A DNA stretch of 64,000 bases from Vicinamibacterales bacterium (GCA_041659285.1 JBAZYO010000008.1:200480-264479); one strand, 5' to 3'. Numbered from the stretch's first letter, positions 25,276 to 34,449 are shown. The notes: a model not told the origin generated them from the sequence alone. Numbers and translations: made by a program.

Positions 25276-26376
25276 GTGCGCATCCTGATCGCGGGCGGAG
25301 GCACGGGCGGGCATTTGTACCCGGGGATTGCGCTGGCGCGCGAGCTGCGGCGCCGCGATCCGTCGGCGCAGGTGTCGTTTGTCGGCACCGCCGCCGGCAT
25401 CGAGGCGCGGGTCGTGCCGCGCGAGGGGTTTCAACTGGACCTGATTCGGGTGGCGGGATTGAAGGGCAAGAGCCGGGCGGACCGCCTGCGCGGCTTCCTG
25501 CTGCTGCCGGTGGCCGGCGCCGACGCCTGGCGCGTGATCTCGCGGCGGCGGCCGGAGGTGGTGGTCGGCGTCGGCGGCTTCGCTTCCGGGCCGGTGCTCG
25601 CGCTGGCGGCCATGCGGGGCTACCCGACCATGCTGCTCGAGCAGAACGCGCTGCCGGGCCTGACCAATCGCCTGCTGGCGCGCTTGGTCCGGGCCGCGGC
25701 GGTGAACTTCGAAGACGCGTTGTCGTACTTTCCACGCACGGGATTTGTGGCCGGCAACCCCGTGCGACCGGAGTTTTTCCCGGCGCAGAACGAGGAGGCG
25801 AATGATCGCACCAACAGGCCGCACGACGCGGCACGGGTACTGATCTTTGGCGGTTCTCAGGGCGCGCACGCGATCAACGTGGCCATGGTGGAGGCAGCGT
25901 CGCGGCTGGCAGCCACCGGGTTACGGCTTGCGATCACCCACCAGACCGGCGAGCGCGATCTGGATCTGGTGCGGACCGCGTACGGCCGCGCCGGCCTCGC
26001 GGCCCGAGTCGAAGCCTTCATCTTCGAAATCGACGGAGAGATGAAGGCCGCCGACCTGGTCATTTGCCGCGCCGGTGCCACCACCCTCGCGGAACTGACC
26101 GCGTCGGGGCGGCCGTCGATCCTGGTGCCGCTGCCGACCGCCACCGACGACCACCAGCGGAAGAACGCCGAGGTGCTCGGACGGGCGGGAGCGGGATTGG
26201 TGATCGAGGAACGTGACTTGAGCGGCGAGCGGCTCGCCGGCGCCATCGCGGCGCTGGTGGCCGAACCGGCCAGGCGTCAGCAGATGTCGGCGGCCGCGCG
26301 CCGGCTGGCGCGGCCCGACGCCGCGGCACGGATTGCGGATCGGGTGGAGCAGTTGGGTGGGCGCCGTGCTGGGTAA
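25276..26376 (+). CDS. murG: UDP-GlcNAc:lipid I GlcNAc transferase MurG
   Basis: 366 residues, GTG start 3 nt after ftsW. GT28 N-domain with AGGGTGGHLYPGIALA, VGVGGFASGPVL, EQNALPGLTNRLL, and C-domain FGGSQGAHAINV, CRAGATTLAEL and PLPTATDDHQRKNA. It adds GlcNAc to lipid I to make lipid II at the cytoplasmic face. Its end overlaps the murC start by 11 nt. Confidence 0.96.
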   Translation: MRILIAGGGTGGHLYPGIALARELRRRDPSAQVSFVGTAAGIEARVVPREGFQLDLIRVAGLKGKSRADRLRGFLLLPVAGADAWRVISRRRPEVVVGVGGFASGPVLALAAMRGYPTMLLEQNALPGLTNRLLARLVRAAAVNFEDALSYFPRTGFVAGNPVRPEFFPAQNEEANDRTNRPHDAARVLIFGGSQGAHAINVAMVEAASRLAATGLRLAITHQTGERDLDLVRTAYGRAGLAARVEAFIFEIDGEMKAADLVICRAGATTLAELTASGRPSILVPLPTATDDHQRKNAEVLGRAGAGLVIEERDLSGERLAGAIAALVAEPARRQQMSAAARRLARPDAAARIADRVEQLGGRRAG

Positions 26377-27880
26377 GACGCGGCGCATCCACTTCATCGG
26401 CGTCGGCGGGATCGGCATGAGCGGCATCGCGGAGCTGCTCGCCAACCTCGGCTACGCCGTGTCGGGCTCGGATGCGAAGCGCTCGGCGGTGACCGACCGC
26501 CTCGCCTCGCTCGGCGTGACGGTGGCCTTCGGGCATGCCGCGGCGAACGTCGGCAACGCCGACGTCGTCGTGTATTCGTCGGCGGTGCGGCCCGACAACC
26601 CGGAGGTGGTCGAGGCCAGGGCGCGGCGCATCCCGGTGATCCCGCGGGCCGAGATGCTGGCGGAGTTGATGCGCCTGCGCTTCGGCATCGCGGTGGCCGG
26701 CGCGCACGGCAAGACCAGCACCACCTCGATGATCGCGCTGGTGCTCGAGCGGGCAGGCCTGGATCCGACGGCGGTGATCGGCGGGCGGTTGAGCGCCTTT
26801 GGCAGCAACGCGCGGCTGGGCCGCGGTGAATACATGGTGGCGGAAGCGGATGAGAGCGATCGCTCGTTCCTGAAGCTGTCGCCGGCGGTGGCGGTGATTA
26901 CGAATATCGATCGCGAGCATATGGACGCATACGGGGGGTTCGCCGACTTGCAGCAGGCGTTTGTCGACTTCGCCAACAAGGTGCCGTTCTACGGCGCCGT
27001 GGTGGCGTGCGCCGATGACGCGGAGCTGTCGCGCGTCCTGCCGCGCTTCACCCGCCGCGTCGTCACCTACGGAATTGCGGAAGGTCCGGCTGACGGCGGC
27101 GACGACGCTGAAGGTCCGGCTAAAGCCGGACCCCACATTGGCGTGGATGCGGCCGGAACCGATGCCATGTGGCGTCCGGCTTTAGCCGGACCGTTCGACG
27201 TCAGCGCGATGGACGTCGTGCTCGAAGGGTTTGGCTCGCGCTGTGTGGTCGTCCAGCGGCACGCCGGCGTGCAGAGCGAGCTGGGCCTGCTGGCGTTGGC
27301 CGTACCCGGCCTTCACTCGGTGAGGAATGCGCTCGCCGCGGTGGCGGTTGGCCTCGAGCTCGACGTGCCGTTCGCGAAGATCGCCTTCGCGCTGGCGGAG
27401 TTCCACGGCGCCGAACGCCGCTTCGAGCGAAGAGGCATCGTCAACGGCATCAGCGTGGTGGACGACTACGGCCACCACCCCACTGAGATCGCCGCCGTGC
27501 TGTCGGCCGCCCGCGCCGCCAAGCCCGCGCGCATCGTCGTCGCCTTCCAGCCGCATCGCTACACCCGCACGCGGGACCTGATGGTGGAGTTCGGCGCCGC
27601 GCTGGCCACCGCCGACGAGGTCGTGCTTACCGACATTTACGCCGCCAGCGAAGAGCCTATTGCCGGGATCACCGTGGAGGCCCTGGCCGCGGCGGTCAGC
27701 GCCGGCCGCGAGCGGCCCGCTCACGTGGTACGGCGCCTGGACGATGTCGCCGCCGCCGTCGCCGACCTGGCGCGGCCCGGCGACCTGGTGCTGACGCTCG
27801 GCGCCGGCTCGATTGGCGGCCTGGCGACCGCGCTGCTCGCGGAACTCGAACGGCGGCATGGTCCGCGGGAGGCCCGGTGA
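26366..27880 (+). CDS. murC: UDP-MurNAc-L-Ala ligase MurC with REPIN-derived insert
   Basis: 504 residues from GTG 26366, inside the last codons of murG. IHFIGVGGIGMSGIAELL, the ATP loop VAGAHGKTSTTSM, EADESDRSFL, TNIDREHMDAY and DDYGHHPTEI identify MurC. Residues about 239-275 (EGPADGGDDAEGPAKAGPHI through MWRPALAGP), at the junction between the central domain and the next strands, are encoded by two inverted palindromic repeats and do not belong to the ordinary MurC fold. The frame is kept, so the enzyme is presumably active. A TTG at 26333 is an alternative start. Confidence 0.94.
   Translation: MLGKTRRIHFIGVGGIGMSGIAELLANLGYAVSGSDAKRSAVTDRLASLGVTVAFGHAAANVGNADVVVYSSAVRPDNPEVVEARARRIPVIPRAEMLAELMRLRFGIAVAGAHGKTSTTSMIALVLERAGLDPTAVIGGRLSAFGSNARLGRGEYMVAEADESDRSFLKLSPAVAVITNIDREHMDAYGGFADLQQAFVDFANKVPFYGAVVACADDAELSRVLPRFTRRVVTYGIAEGPADGGDDAEGPAKAGPHIGVDAAGTDAMWRPALAGPFDVSAMDVVLEGFGSRCVVVQRHAGVQSELGLLALAVPGLHSVRNALAAVAVGLELDVPFAKIAFALAEFHGAERRFERRGIVNGISVVDDYGHHPTEIAAVLSAARAAKPARIVVAFQPHRYTRTRDLMVEFGAALATADEVVLTDIYAASEEPIAGITVEALAAAVSAGRERPAHVVRRLDDVAAAVADLARPGDLVLTLGAGSIGGLATALLAELERRHGPREAR
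27113..27192. repeat. REPIN-like inverted pair of palindromes inside murC
   Basis: Copy a (27113-27138, minus orientation, core TCCGGCTAAAGCCGGA then CCCCACAT) and copy b (27167-27192, plus orientation, ATGTGGCG then core TCCGGCTTTAGCCGGA) face each other across 28 nt. A third partial half, GAAGGTCCGGCTGACGGC, lies at 27080-27097. Two inverted REPs with a short spacer are the layout of a REPIN. No RAYT transposase is in the window. Confidence 0.75.
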
Positions 27881-28719
27881 TGTCGTCGGTCGCCACCGCC
27901 ACCGACAAGCGTTTCCGGCGCGCCCACGTGAAGCCGTCGCGGAAGCGCGCGGCCACCACCCGGCACGTGTGGCTCGCGGCCCGGGTGCTGGCGATCGCCC
28001 TGGTGCTGGGCTACGGCGGCTACCGCGGCGTCACCTCGATTGCCGCCGCGCAGACGCTGCAGGTGAGCCATCTCACCGTCCGCGGCCAACAGCGCCTGTC
28101 CACCGGCGAGGTGCTGGCGCTGGTCGATGGGCTGCGTGGCCAGAACATCCTGACGATCGGGATCGGCGAGTGGCAGCAACGGCTGCTGTCGTCCCCCTGG
28201 GTGGAGAGCGCGACGATTCGCCGCGTGCTGCCGTCGACGCTGGAGATTTCGGTCCACGAGCGCGTGCCGATGGGCATCGGCCGCATCGGCACCGCGCTCT
28301 ACCTGATCGACTCCAAGGGCGTGATCGTCGACGAGTACGGGCCGGCTTACGCCGACATCGACCTGCCGATCATCGACGGGCTGGCCACCGCGCCGGCCGA
28401 CGGCGGCGCCCTGATCGACGCCGCCCGCACCGAGTTTGCCGGCCGCGTCATCGGCGCGCTGGCGTCGCGGCCGGAGCTGGCCAGGCGGGTGTCGCAGATC
28501 GACGTCGCCGATCTGCATGACGCCGTCGTGATCCTGGATGACGACACCGCGCTGCTGCGGCTGGGCGACACCGACTTCACGGCGCGCCTGCAGCAGTACC
28601 TGGACCTGCAGCCGGCGTTGCGCGAACGGATGGCGGGCATCGATTACGTGGATTTGCGATTCGACGAGCGGTTGTACGTGCGTCCGGTCAAGGCGTTGCC
28701 GGCGCAGGCAAGACGGTAG
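27880..28719 (+). CDS. ftsQ: Cell division protein FtsQ/DivIB
   Basis: 279 residues from ATG 27880 (overlapping the murC TGA; GTG at 27877 is equally in frame). Basic cytoplasmic tail, one membrane segment (about 35-50), POTRA domain (LTVRGQQRLSTGEVLALV, then SPWVESATIRRVLPSTLEIS) and beta domain ending LRFDERLYVRP. FtsQ recruits FtsB/FtsL. In many genomes murB and ddl lie between murC and ftsQ; here the two overlap directly. Confidence 0.88.
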   Translation: MSSVATATDKRFRRAHVKPSRKRAATTRHVWLAARVLAIALVLGYGGYRGVTSIAAAQTLQVSHLTVRGQQRLSTGEVLALVDGLRGQNILTIGIGEWQQRLLSSPWVESATIRRVLPSTLEISVHERVPMGIGRIGTALYLIDSKGVIVDEYGPAYADIDLPIIDGLATAPADGGALIDAARTEFAGRVIGALASRPELARRVSQIDVADLHDAVVILDDDTALLRLGDTDFTARLQQYLDLQPALRERMAGIDYVDLRFDERLYVRPVKALPAQARR

Positions 28720-28736
28720 AGGACGGGGAGGTATCG

Positions 28737-29969
28737 GTGGCACGACAGGAACGCTACGTAGTGGGGCTCGACATCGGCACGACCAAGGTCTGCACCGTGG
28801 TCGGCGAGATGCTCGAGGAAGGCGGCGTCGATGTGATCGGCATCGGCATGGCCGAATCGAAGGGCCTCAAGCGCGGGGTGGTCGTCAACCTGGAGGCTGC
28901 GGTTGAGTCGATCAAGAAGTCGATCGAAGAAGCCGAGCTGATGGCCGGCGTCGAGGTCGGCTCGGTGCACCTGGCGATCAGCGGCCCCCACATCAAGGGC
29001 TTCAACAGCCGCGGCGTGGTGGCGGTGGCCGGCAAGAACCGCGAGGTCACGCGCGACGACGTGCGCCGGGCGATCGACGCGGCCCGCGCGGTATCGCTGC
29101 CCGCCGGCCGCGAGATCCTGCACGTGCTGCCGCAAGACTTCGTGGTCGACGAGCAGGAAGGCATCGGCGCGCCGGTCGGCCTGACCGGGGCGCGGCTCGA
29201 GGTCAACGTCCACATCATCACCGGCAGCCAGACCGCGACGCAGAACCTGGTCGCCTGCGTCAACCGCGCCGGCGTCGAGGTGATCGACACTGTGATCGGC
29301 CAGCTCGCCGCGTCGGAGACGGTGCTGACGCCCGACGAGAAGGAGCTGGGCGTGGCGGTGGTGGACATCGGCGGCGGCACCGCCGATCTCGCCATCTTCG
29401 AGCGCGGCAGCCTGTGGCACACCGCAGTGATCGCGGTGGGCGGCGATCACTTCACCAACGACATCGCGGTGGGTCTGCGCACGCCGATCCCCGATGCCGA
29501 GAAGGTCAAGCGGCGGGCGGGCTGCGCGCTGTCGTCGATGGTCGAGGAAGACGAGACCATCGAGGTGGCCAGCGTCGGCGGCCGGCGGCCGCGCGTGATG
29601 GCGCGGCGCATCCTGTCCGACATCCTGCAGCCGCGCGCGGAGGAAATGTTTCACCTGATCTGGGACGAGATCAGCAAGGCCGGCTACGAGAAGTCGCTCA
29701 ATTCCGGCCTAGTGCTGACCGGCGGCGGCGCCCAACTCGAGGGCATGTCGGAAATCGCCGAGCAGATCTTCGACCTGCCGATCCGGCGCGGCAGCCCGGC
29801 CGGCGTCGGCGGCCTCGCCGACCACGTCAGCAACCCGTCGTTTGCCACCGCGGTGGGCCTGGTGCTGTACGCGGCGCGCCATCGCGGGCCGGCGGGCAGC
29901 ACCAGCGGCGGCGGCGCGCTCACCCGCGTGATGGGACGGCTGCGCACGGTGTTCAAGGAATTTTTCTAG
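28737..29969 (+). CDS. ftsA: Cell division protein FtsA
   Basis: 410 residues, GTG start with GGGGAGG 6 nt upstream. Actin-like ATPase: VVGLDIGTTKVCTVVGE, the 1C subdomain, VVDIGGGTADLAIF and VLTGGGAQLEGM. The C-terminal RLRTVFKEFF is the amphipathic helix that tethers FtsZ filaments to the membrane. It is followed 68 nt later by ftsZ. Confidence 0.96.
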   Translation: MARQERYVVGLDIGTTKVCTVVGEMLEEGGVDVIGIGMAESKGLKRGVVVNLEAAVESIKKSIEEAELMAGVEVGSVHLAISGPHIKGFNSRGVVAVAGKNREVTRDDVRRAIDAARAVSLPAGREILHVLPQDFVVDEQEGIGAPVGLTGARLEVNVHIITGSQTATQNLVACVNRAGVEVIDTVIGQLAASETVLTPDEKELGVAVVDIGGGTADLAIFERGSLWHTAVIAVGGDHFTNDIAVGLRTPIPDAEKVKRRAGCALSSMVEEDETIEVASVGGRRPRVMARRILSDILQPRAEEMFHLIWDEISKAGYEKSLNSGLVLTGGGAQLEGMSEIAEQIFDLPIRRGSPAGVGGLADHVSNPSFATAVGLVLYAARHRGPAGSTSGGGALTRVMGRLRTVFKEFF

Positions 29970-29972
29970 TTC

Positions 29973-30000
29973 GGGATCCGGGATCCGGGACCCGGGACAG
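29973..30000. repeat. Heptamer tandem repeat between ftsA and ftsZ
   Basis: GGGATCC GGGATCC GGGACCC GGGACAG: four 7-nt units immediately after the ftsA stop. It can fold on itself (GGGTCC-like arms). The remaining 38 nt before ftsZ hold its ribosome site. Confidence 0.55.
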
Positions 30001-30037
30001 ACAGTTCGATTCGAAACGGTTACACGGAGGAGGCACG

Positions 30038-31309
30038 ATGGCGGATCAGGATGGCTTCGAGGCGCTGCGGCTCACGCTCGATGAAGAAGCGCGCATGGGT
30101 GCGCGAATCAAGGTGATCGGCGTCGGCGGCGGCGGCAGCAACGCCGTGTCGCGCATGGTGCAGGCGGGCATCTCGGGCGTGGAGTTCATGGTGGCCAACA
30201 CCGACGCCCAGGCGCTCAAGGCCAATCCGGCGCCGGTGAAGATCCAGATCGGCGGCAAGCTCACCAAGGGGCTGGGCGCCGGCGCGGATCCGAACGTCGG
30301 ACGTCAGGCGGCGCTCGAAGACACCGACGCCCTGATCCAGGCGCTGTCGGGCGCCGACATGGTGTTCGTGACCACCGGCCTCGGCGGCGGCACCGGCACC
30401 GGCGCGGCGCCGGTGATCGCCAGCCTCGCCACCGAACTGGGCGCGCTCACCATCGCCGTGGTCACCAAGCCCTTCAAGTTCGAGGGCAAGAAGCGCTTCC
30501 GGCAAGCCGAGGCCGGCCTCGACGCGCTACGCGACGCCGTTGACACCGTGATCACGATCCCGAACGAGCGCCTGCTCGCGGTGATCGATCGCAACACCTC
30601 GATGCTCGACGCCTTCGTCACCGCCGACGACGTGCTGCGGCAGGCGATCCAGGGCATCTCGGACCTGATCCTGGTGCCGGGCCTCATCAACCTCGATTTC
30701 GCCGACGTCAAGACCATCATGTCGGGCATGGGCGTGGCGATGATGGGCACGGCCATGGCCGAGGGCCCGACGCGCGCCGTCGACGCCGCCAATCGCGCCA
30801 TCTCGAGCCCGCTGCTCGAAGACGCCTCGGTCAAGGGCGCGCGCGGCGTGATCATCAACGTGACCGGCGGTCCCGACATGTCGCTGATGGAAGTCAACGA
30901 GGCGCTGACCATCATCCAGGAATCGGCACACGAAGACGCCAACATCATCTTCGGCGCGGTGGTCGACAAGGCGCTCACCAACAAGGTGAAGATCACCGTG
31001 ATCGCCACCGGCTTCGACCACGTCAAGACCGACCGCTCGACGCCGGCCAACGCGCCGATGCAGACGCCGGTGGACATGTCGGCCTACTCGTCGCACCTGC
31101 GCGTGGACATCCAGCCGCCCATCGTTCAGCCGCGCGCGTCGATCGTGCGGAGGCCGGCGCTGGAGCTGCCGATGGCGTCGGCCCGGCCGGTCGCGGTGGG
31201 GCAGAACGGCGGCGACATCCCGCTCGCCGATCCAGCCGGACCGGTCGGCGAGTTCGACCTCAATCTCGACCTTGACGTGCCGGCCTTCCTCCGGCGGAGC
31301 GAAGGGTAG
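30038..31309 (+). CDS. ftsZ: Cell division GTPase FtsZ
   Basis: 423 residues, ATG with GGAGGAGG 5 nt upstream, the strongest ribosome site in the cluster and fitting for an abundant protein. KVIGVGGGGSNAV, the tubulin signature GLGGGTGTGAAPVIA, and T7 loop INLDFADVKTIM. A variable linker of about 85 residues precedes the C-terminal peptide LDVPAFLRR, the site for FtsA binding. Last gene of the dcw cluster. Confidence 0.98.
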   Translation: MADQDGFEALRLTLDEEARMGARIKVIGVGGGGSNAVSRMVQAGISGVEFMVANTDAQALKANPAPVKIQIGGKLTKGLGAGADPNVGRQAALEDTDALIQALSGADMVFVTTGLGGGTGTGAAPVIASLATELGALTIAVVTKPFKFEGKKRFRQAEAGLDALRDAVDTVITIPNERLLAVIDRNTSMLDAFVTADDVLRQAIQGISDLILVPGLINLDFADVKTIMSGMGVAMMGTAMAEGPTRAVDAANRAISSPLLEDASVKGARGVIINVTGGPDMSLMEVNEALTIIQESAHEDANIIFGAVVDKALTNKVKITVIATGFDHVKTDRSTPANAPMQTPVDMSAYSSHLRVDIQPPIVQPRASIVRRPALELPMASARPVAVGQNGGDIPLADPAGPVGEFDLNLDLDVPAFLRRSEG

Positions 31310-31388
31310 GCCTGATACAGTAGATGGATCCAGGGGAGCCGCGAGCGCCGCCGGCGCAGCGACAGCTCGACGACCCCTTGGAATCCAC

Positions 31389-33131
31389 ATGAAGCCCAGG
31401 CCACAGCGCGAGATCGCACGGGAAATCCTTTCCAAAGAAGTTGGCTACGTGTCCAAGCCGCACGCCGGCCGGCTGCGCGTCGCCCTGATCTTCCCCAACT
31501 CGTACTTCGTCGGGATGTCGAATCTCGGCTTCCAGACCATCTACCGGCTCTTCAACGATCAGCCCGACATCGTGTGCGAGCGCGCGTTCCTGCCGCCGAA
31601 GCAGGAACTGGCCGCCCTTCGCGAGTCCGGCGCGCGCATCGTCACGCTCGAGTCGCAGACCCCGGTGGCGGATTTCGACGTCATCGCCTTCTCGGTGTCG
31701 TTCGAGTGGGACTACACCAACGTCCTGACCCTGCTCCGCCTCGCCGGCGTGCCGTTGCGCGCCGCCGACCGCGACCATACCCACCCGCTGGTGGTGATCG
31801 GCGGCGCGGTGACGTTCGTGAACCCGGAGCCGCTCGCGATGTTCGCGGACGTGATCGCGGCGGGCGAGGGCGAAGCGCTGGTGCCCGCGCTGGTGGGCGC
31901 GATGAGCACCTCCTCGCGCAGCGAGCAGTTGAAGCGGCTCGCCCAGGCCCGCGGCTACTACATCCCGTCGTTCTACGACGTCGAGTACGCGGCCGACGGG
32001 ACCATCGCCCGTTACCTGCCGCGTGAGGGCACCGGCGCGCCGCCGGTGGTGAAGAAGGCGGCGATCAAGACCACCGACGCGGTCGACCCGCCGAGCACCA
32101 CCATCTTCACGCCCGACACCGAGTTCGGCTCGCGCTTCCTCATCGAGGTGGTGCGCGGGTGCGCGAACCTGTGCCGGTTCTGCTGGGCGGGCTACAACTA
32201 CCTGCCGGTGCGCGCGTTCCCGACCGACCGCATCCTGGCCCTGGCCCAGGCCGCCCGCGCGCACTCGTCGAAGGCCGGCCTGGTGTCGATTGCACTGTGC
32301 GATCACCCCGACATCGAGCACATCCTCCGCAGCCTCCGTGACATGGGCTACTCGATCAGCCCGGCGTCGTTGCGCCTCGACGACCTCACCCCGACCATCG
32401 TCTCCCTGCTCAAGGAGAGCGGCGAGCGGACGCTGACCATCGCGCCCGAAACCGGCTCCGATCGCCTGCGGCGCGTGATCAACAAGACGGTGACCAACGC
32501 CGAGATCCTCGCCAGCGCCGAGCTGATCTTTTCGAGCGGCATCGAAAGTCTCAAGCTCTACTACATGATCGGCCTGCCCACCGAAGACGATGACGACCTG
32601 GTCGCCATTCGCGACCTGACGCTGCAGATCCACGAGATCATGCTGAAGTACGCCCGCCCGCGTGGACGGATCGGCCGCATCGTCGCCAGCGTGAACCCGC
32701 TGGTGCCGAAGCCGGGCACCGCCTTCGAGCGGCTGCCGATGGAGCGCACCGACGTGATCGAGCGCAAGATGAAACGCTTGCGCGCGCTGGTCGCCGACGT
32801 CGACAACGTCTACTTCAACATCAAGAGCGAGCGCCATTCGTACTACCAGGCGCTGCTGTCACTGGGCGACCGCCGCATTGCCCCGGCGATTGAACTCGCC
32901 GAGGCCAACGGCGGCCAGTGGCGGCGGGCGCTCGCCGATGCCGGCCTCGACGGCGACTTCTACATCTACCGCGACCGATCGAACGACACGGTGCTGCCGT
33001 GGAGCATCATCGACGGCGGCATGAAAGACACGTTCTTCCGCGCCGAGTTCGACAAGTCCACTCGCGCCGAGTGGACCCTGCCGCCCAAGCGCGCCAAGGA
33101 GAACGTGCGCCTGCTGCCGGTGCTGAGCTAA
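31389..33131 (+). CDS. B12-binding-like radical SAM protein (TIGR03960-type)
   Basis: 580 residues. N-terminal cobalamin-binding-like Rossmann domain (VALIFPNSYFVGMSNLGFQT, then VADFDVIAFSVSFEWDY), then a radical SAM core with cluster cysteines in RGCANLCRFCWAG (CX3CX2C, as in the TIGR03960 group, instead of CX3CX2C with Tyr in the usual order). TIAPETGSDRLRR and YYMIGLPTEDDDD are typical of the core. The family often travels with a TIGR03936 partner and ribosomal genes; no partner is seen here. Reaction unknown. Weak ribosome site. Confidence 0.85.
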   Translation: MKPRPQREIAREILSKEVGYVSKPHAGRLRVALIFPNSYFVGMSNLGFQTIYRLFNDQPDIVCERAFLPPKQELAALRESGARIVTLESQTPVADFDVIAFSVSFEWDYTNVLTLLRLAGVPLRAADRDHTHPLVVIGGAVTFVNPEPLAMFADVIAAGEGEALVPALVGAMSTSSRSEQLKRLAQARGYYIPSFYDVEYAADGTIARYLPREGTGAPPVVKKAAIKTTDAVDPPSTTIFTPDTEFGSRFLIEVVRGCANLCRFCWAGYNYLPVRAFPTDRILALAQAARAHSSKAGLVSIALCDHPDIEHILRSLRDMGYSISPASLRLDDLTPTIVSLLKESGERTLTIAPETGSDRLRRVINKTVTNAEILASAELIFSSGIESLKLYYMIGLPTEDDDDLVAIRDLTLQIHEIMLKYARPRGRIGRIVASVNPLVPKPGTAFERLPMERTDVIERKMKRLRALVADVDNVYFNIKSERHSYYQALLSLGDRRIAPAIELAEANGGQWRRALADAGLDGDFYIYRDRSNDTVLPWSIIDGGMKDTFFRAEFDKSTRAEWTLPPKRAKENVRLLPVLS

Positions 33132-33132
33132 T

Positions 33133-33158
33133 GGTCCGGCTCAAGCCGGACGCTACAT
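33133..33158. repeat. REP-like palindrome after the radical SAM gene
   Basis: GGTCCGGCTCAAGCCGGACG then CTACAT, starting 2 nt after the stop codon, is the reverse orientation of the 24121 repeat with two base changes. It could serve as an mRNA 3' hairpin. Confidence 0.65.
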
Positions 33159-33191
33159 TCGACACGACAGCAGACGCCGCCGCCCCGCCAG

Positions 33192-33494
33192 TCAGCTCGC
33201 CACCGCGGCCTGGGCTTCGTATTCCGAATACGCCTGCAGCACCAGCTCCCGCACCTTTTCCTGCGAGTTCGGATCGTTCACCGGTCGCAGCAGCGCGAAG
33301 CTGCGCCGCTCGCCGTTCACAGAGTAGGTCCGGGCGGGGAAGGTGACGTTCCGTCCCACGCCGGTCCGGCGCTCCCACACGGCAAACCCGAGGAGCCTGA
33401 GCCCCTGCAGTTCGCCATCGGTGAAATGCACTTCGGCGTCGGCCAGCTTCCCCGACGGCGCGCCCTTGTCGTTCGGCATGATCTTGACCACCAT
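33192..33494 (-). CDS. Small SpoVG-like protein
   Basis: 100 residues. AEVHFTDGELQGLRLLGFAV, then WERRTGVGRNVTFPARTY, NGERRSFALLRPV and a C-terminal helix VRELVLQAYSEYE follow the SpoVG plan (beta strand, loop, F.MP...g....ia.P, helix ending in Tyr-Glu). SpoVG proteins bind nucleic acid. Similarity is by pattern only; the family in this organism may differ. It stands alone on the minus strand between two plus-strand genes. Confidence 0.6.
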   Translation of the reverse strand: MVVKIMPNDKGAPSGKLADAEVHFTDGELQGLRLLGFAVWERRTGVGRNVTFPARTYSVNGERRSFALLRPVNDPNSQEKVRELVLQAYSEYEAQAAVAS

Positions 33495-33662
33495 GGTTCA
33501 CTCCAGTCCACGAGTCCGCTGCCGGACCCGTCCGTTGCGTTTGTTCACAGCCGGTGAGATATCAAGGGCGATGCCACCGCGAAACCGCCGGAATCAGGCG
33601 CAATCCTCGTGGGCGATTTCCCCGGATGACAACCGCAGTTGCGCCGTCGCCTGGGCGATTCG

Positions 33663-34448
33663 ATGAACCTGCCGGTTCCCGATCCCGCATTTCGTTGGAC
33701 CGCAGAGCCTTGGGGGCCCGCGCTGCGATGCGCGCCGCTCGAGGCGATCGCGCAACACGCGTTTACGTCACGGCAACTGCAGTTACCGGCCGATGACCGG
33801 TGGGCGGCGGCCGCGGCATCCGTCGGCGGGTGGCGGGAACAGGTGAGGCGCGTGAAGCAGGTCCACGGCAGCGTGGTTCGGGTGCTGCAGCGTGGCGACA
33901 TGCGAGACGCCGGGCCAGGGGCCCGGCCCGACGGCGATGCCATCGTCTCGAATGAGGCCGGCCTGGTGCTGGCCGTGATGGTCGCCGACTGCGTTCCCAT
34001 TCTGGTGGCGGACCGCAGTTCGGGTGCCGCGGGCGCCATTCATGCGGGCTGGCGCGGCACCTGCGCACGCGTAGGGCCGGCCGCCGTTGAAGCCATGCGC
34101 CTGCGTTTCGGCACGGAGCCATCCGACCTCGTCGCGGCGATTGGCCCGAGCATTGGACCTGACGACTACGCAGTGGGGGAGGCGTTGATTGAGTCGTTCC
34201 AGAAGGCCGGGCACGCCGCCGGCGATCTCGCCAGGTGGTTCATCCGCCGCGACTCACAGTTGCGTCTCGACCTCTGGTCCGCTAATCGCGATCAGTTGAT
34301 CGACGCCGGCCTGCAGCCCGAACAGATCTTCACGTGCGGACTCAGCACGCTGGCCCACACCGACGTGTTCGATTCGTTTCGATCGGAAGGCGAACGGGCC
34401 GGGCGCATGGCTGCCCTCGTCGTCGTGCCCAAGCAGGCAATCGGCTGA
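33663..34448 (+). CDS. pgeF: Purine nucleoside phosphorylase / laccase-domain protein (PgeF, YfiH family)
   Basis: 261 residues from ATG 33663. Active-site residues lie in RVKQVHG (His), VMVADCVPILVAD (Cys) and GAIHAGWRGT (His), the zinc-binding triad of the YfiH/PgeF family. The C-terminus SEGERAGRMAALVVV matches the family's usual ending. Members act as purine nucleoside phosphorylase/adenosine deaminase or as peptidoglycan-editing factor. A TTG at 33639 is an alternative start. Confidence 0.88.
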   Translation: MNLPVPDPAFRWTAEPWGPALRCAPLEAIAQHAFTSRQLQLPADDRWAAAAASVGGWREQVRRVKQVHGSVVRVLQRGDMRDAGPGARPDGDAIVSNEAGLVLAVMVADCVPILVADRSSGAAGAIHAGWRGTCARVGPAAVEAMRLRFGTEPSDLVAAIGPSIGPDDYAVGEALIESFQKAGHAAGDLARWFIRRDSQLRLDLWSANRDQLIDAGLQPEQIFTCGLSTLAHTDVFDSFRSEGERAGRMAALVVVPKQAIG

Positions 34449-34449
34449 C

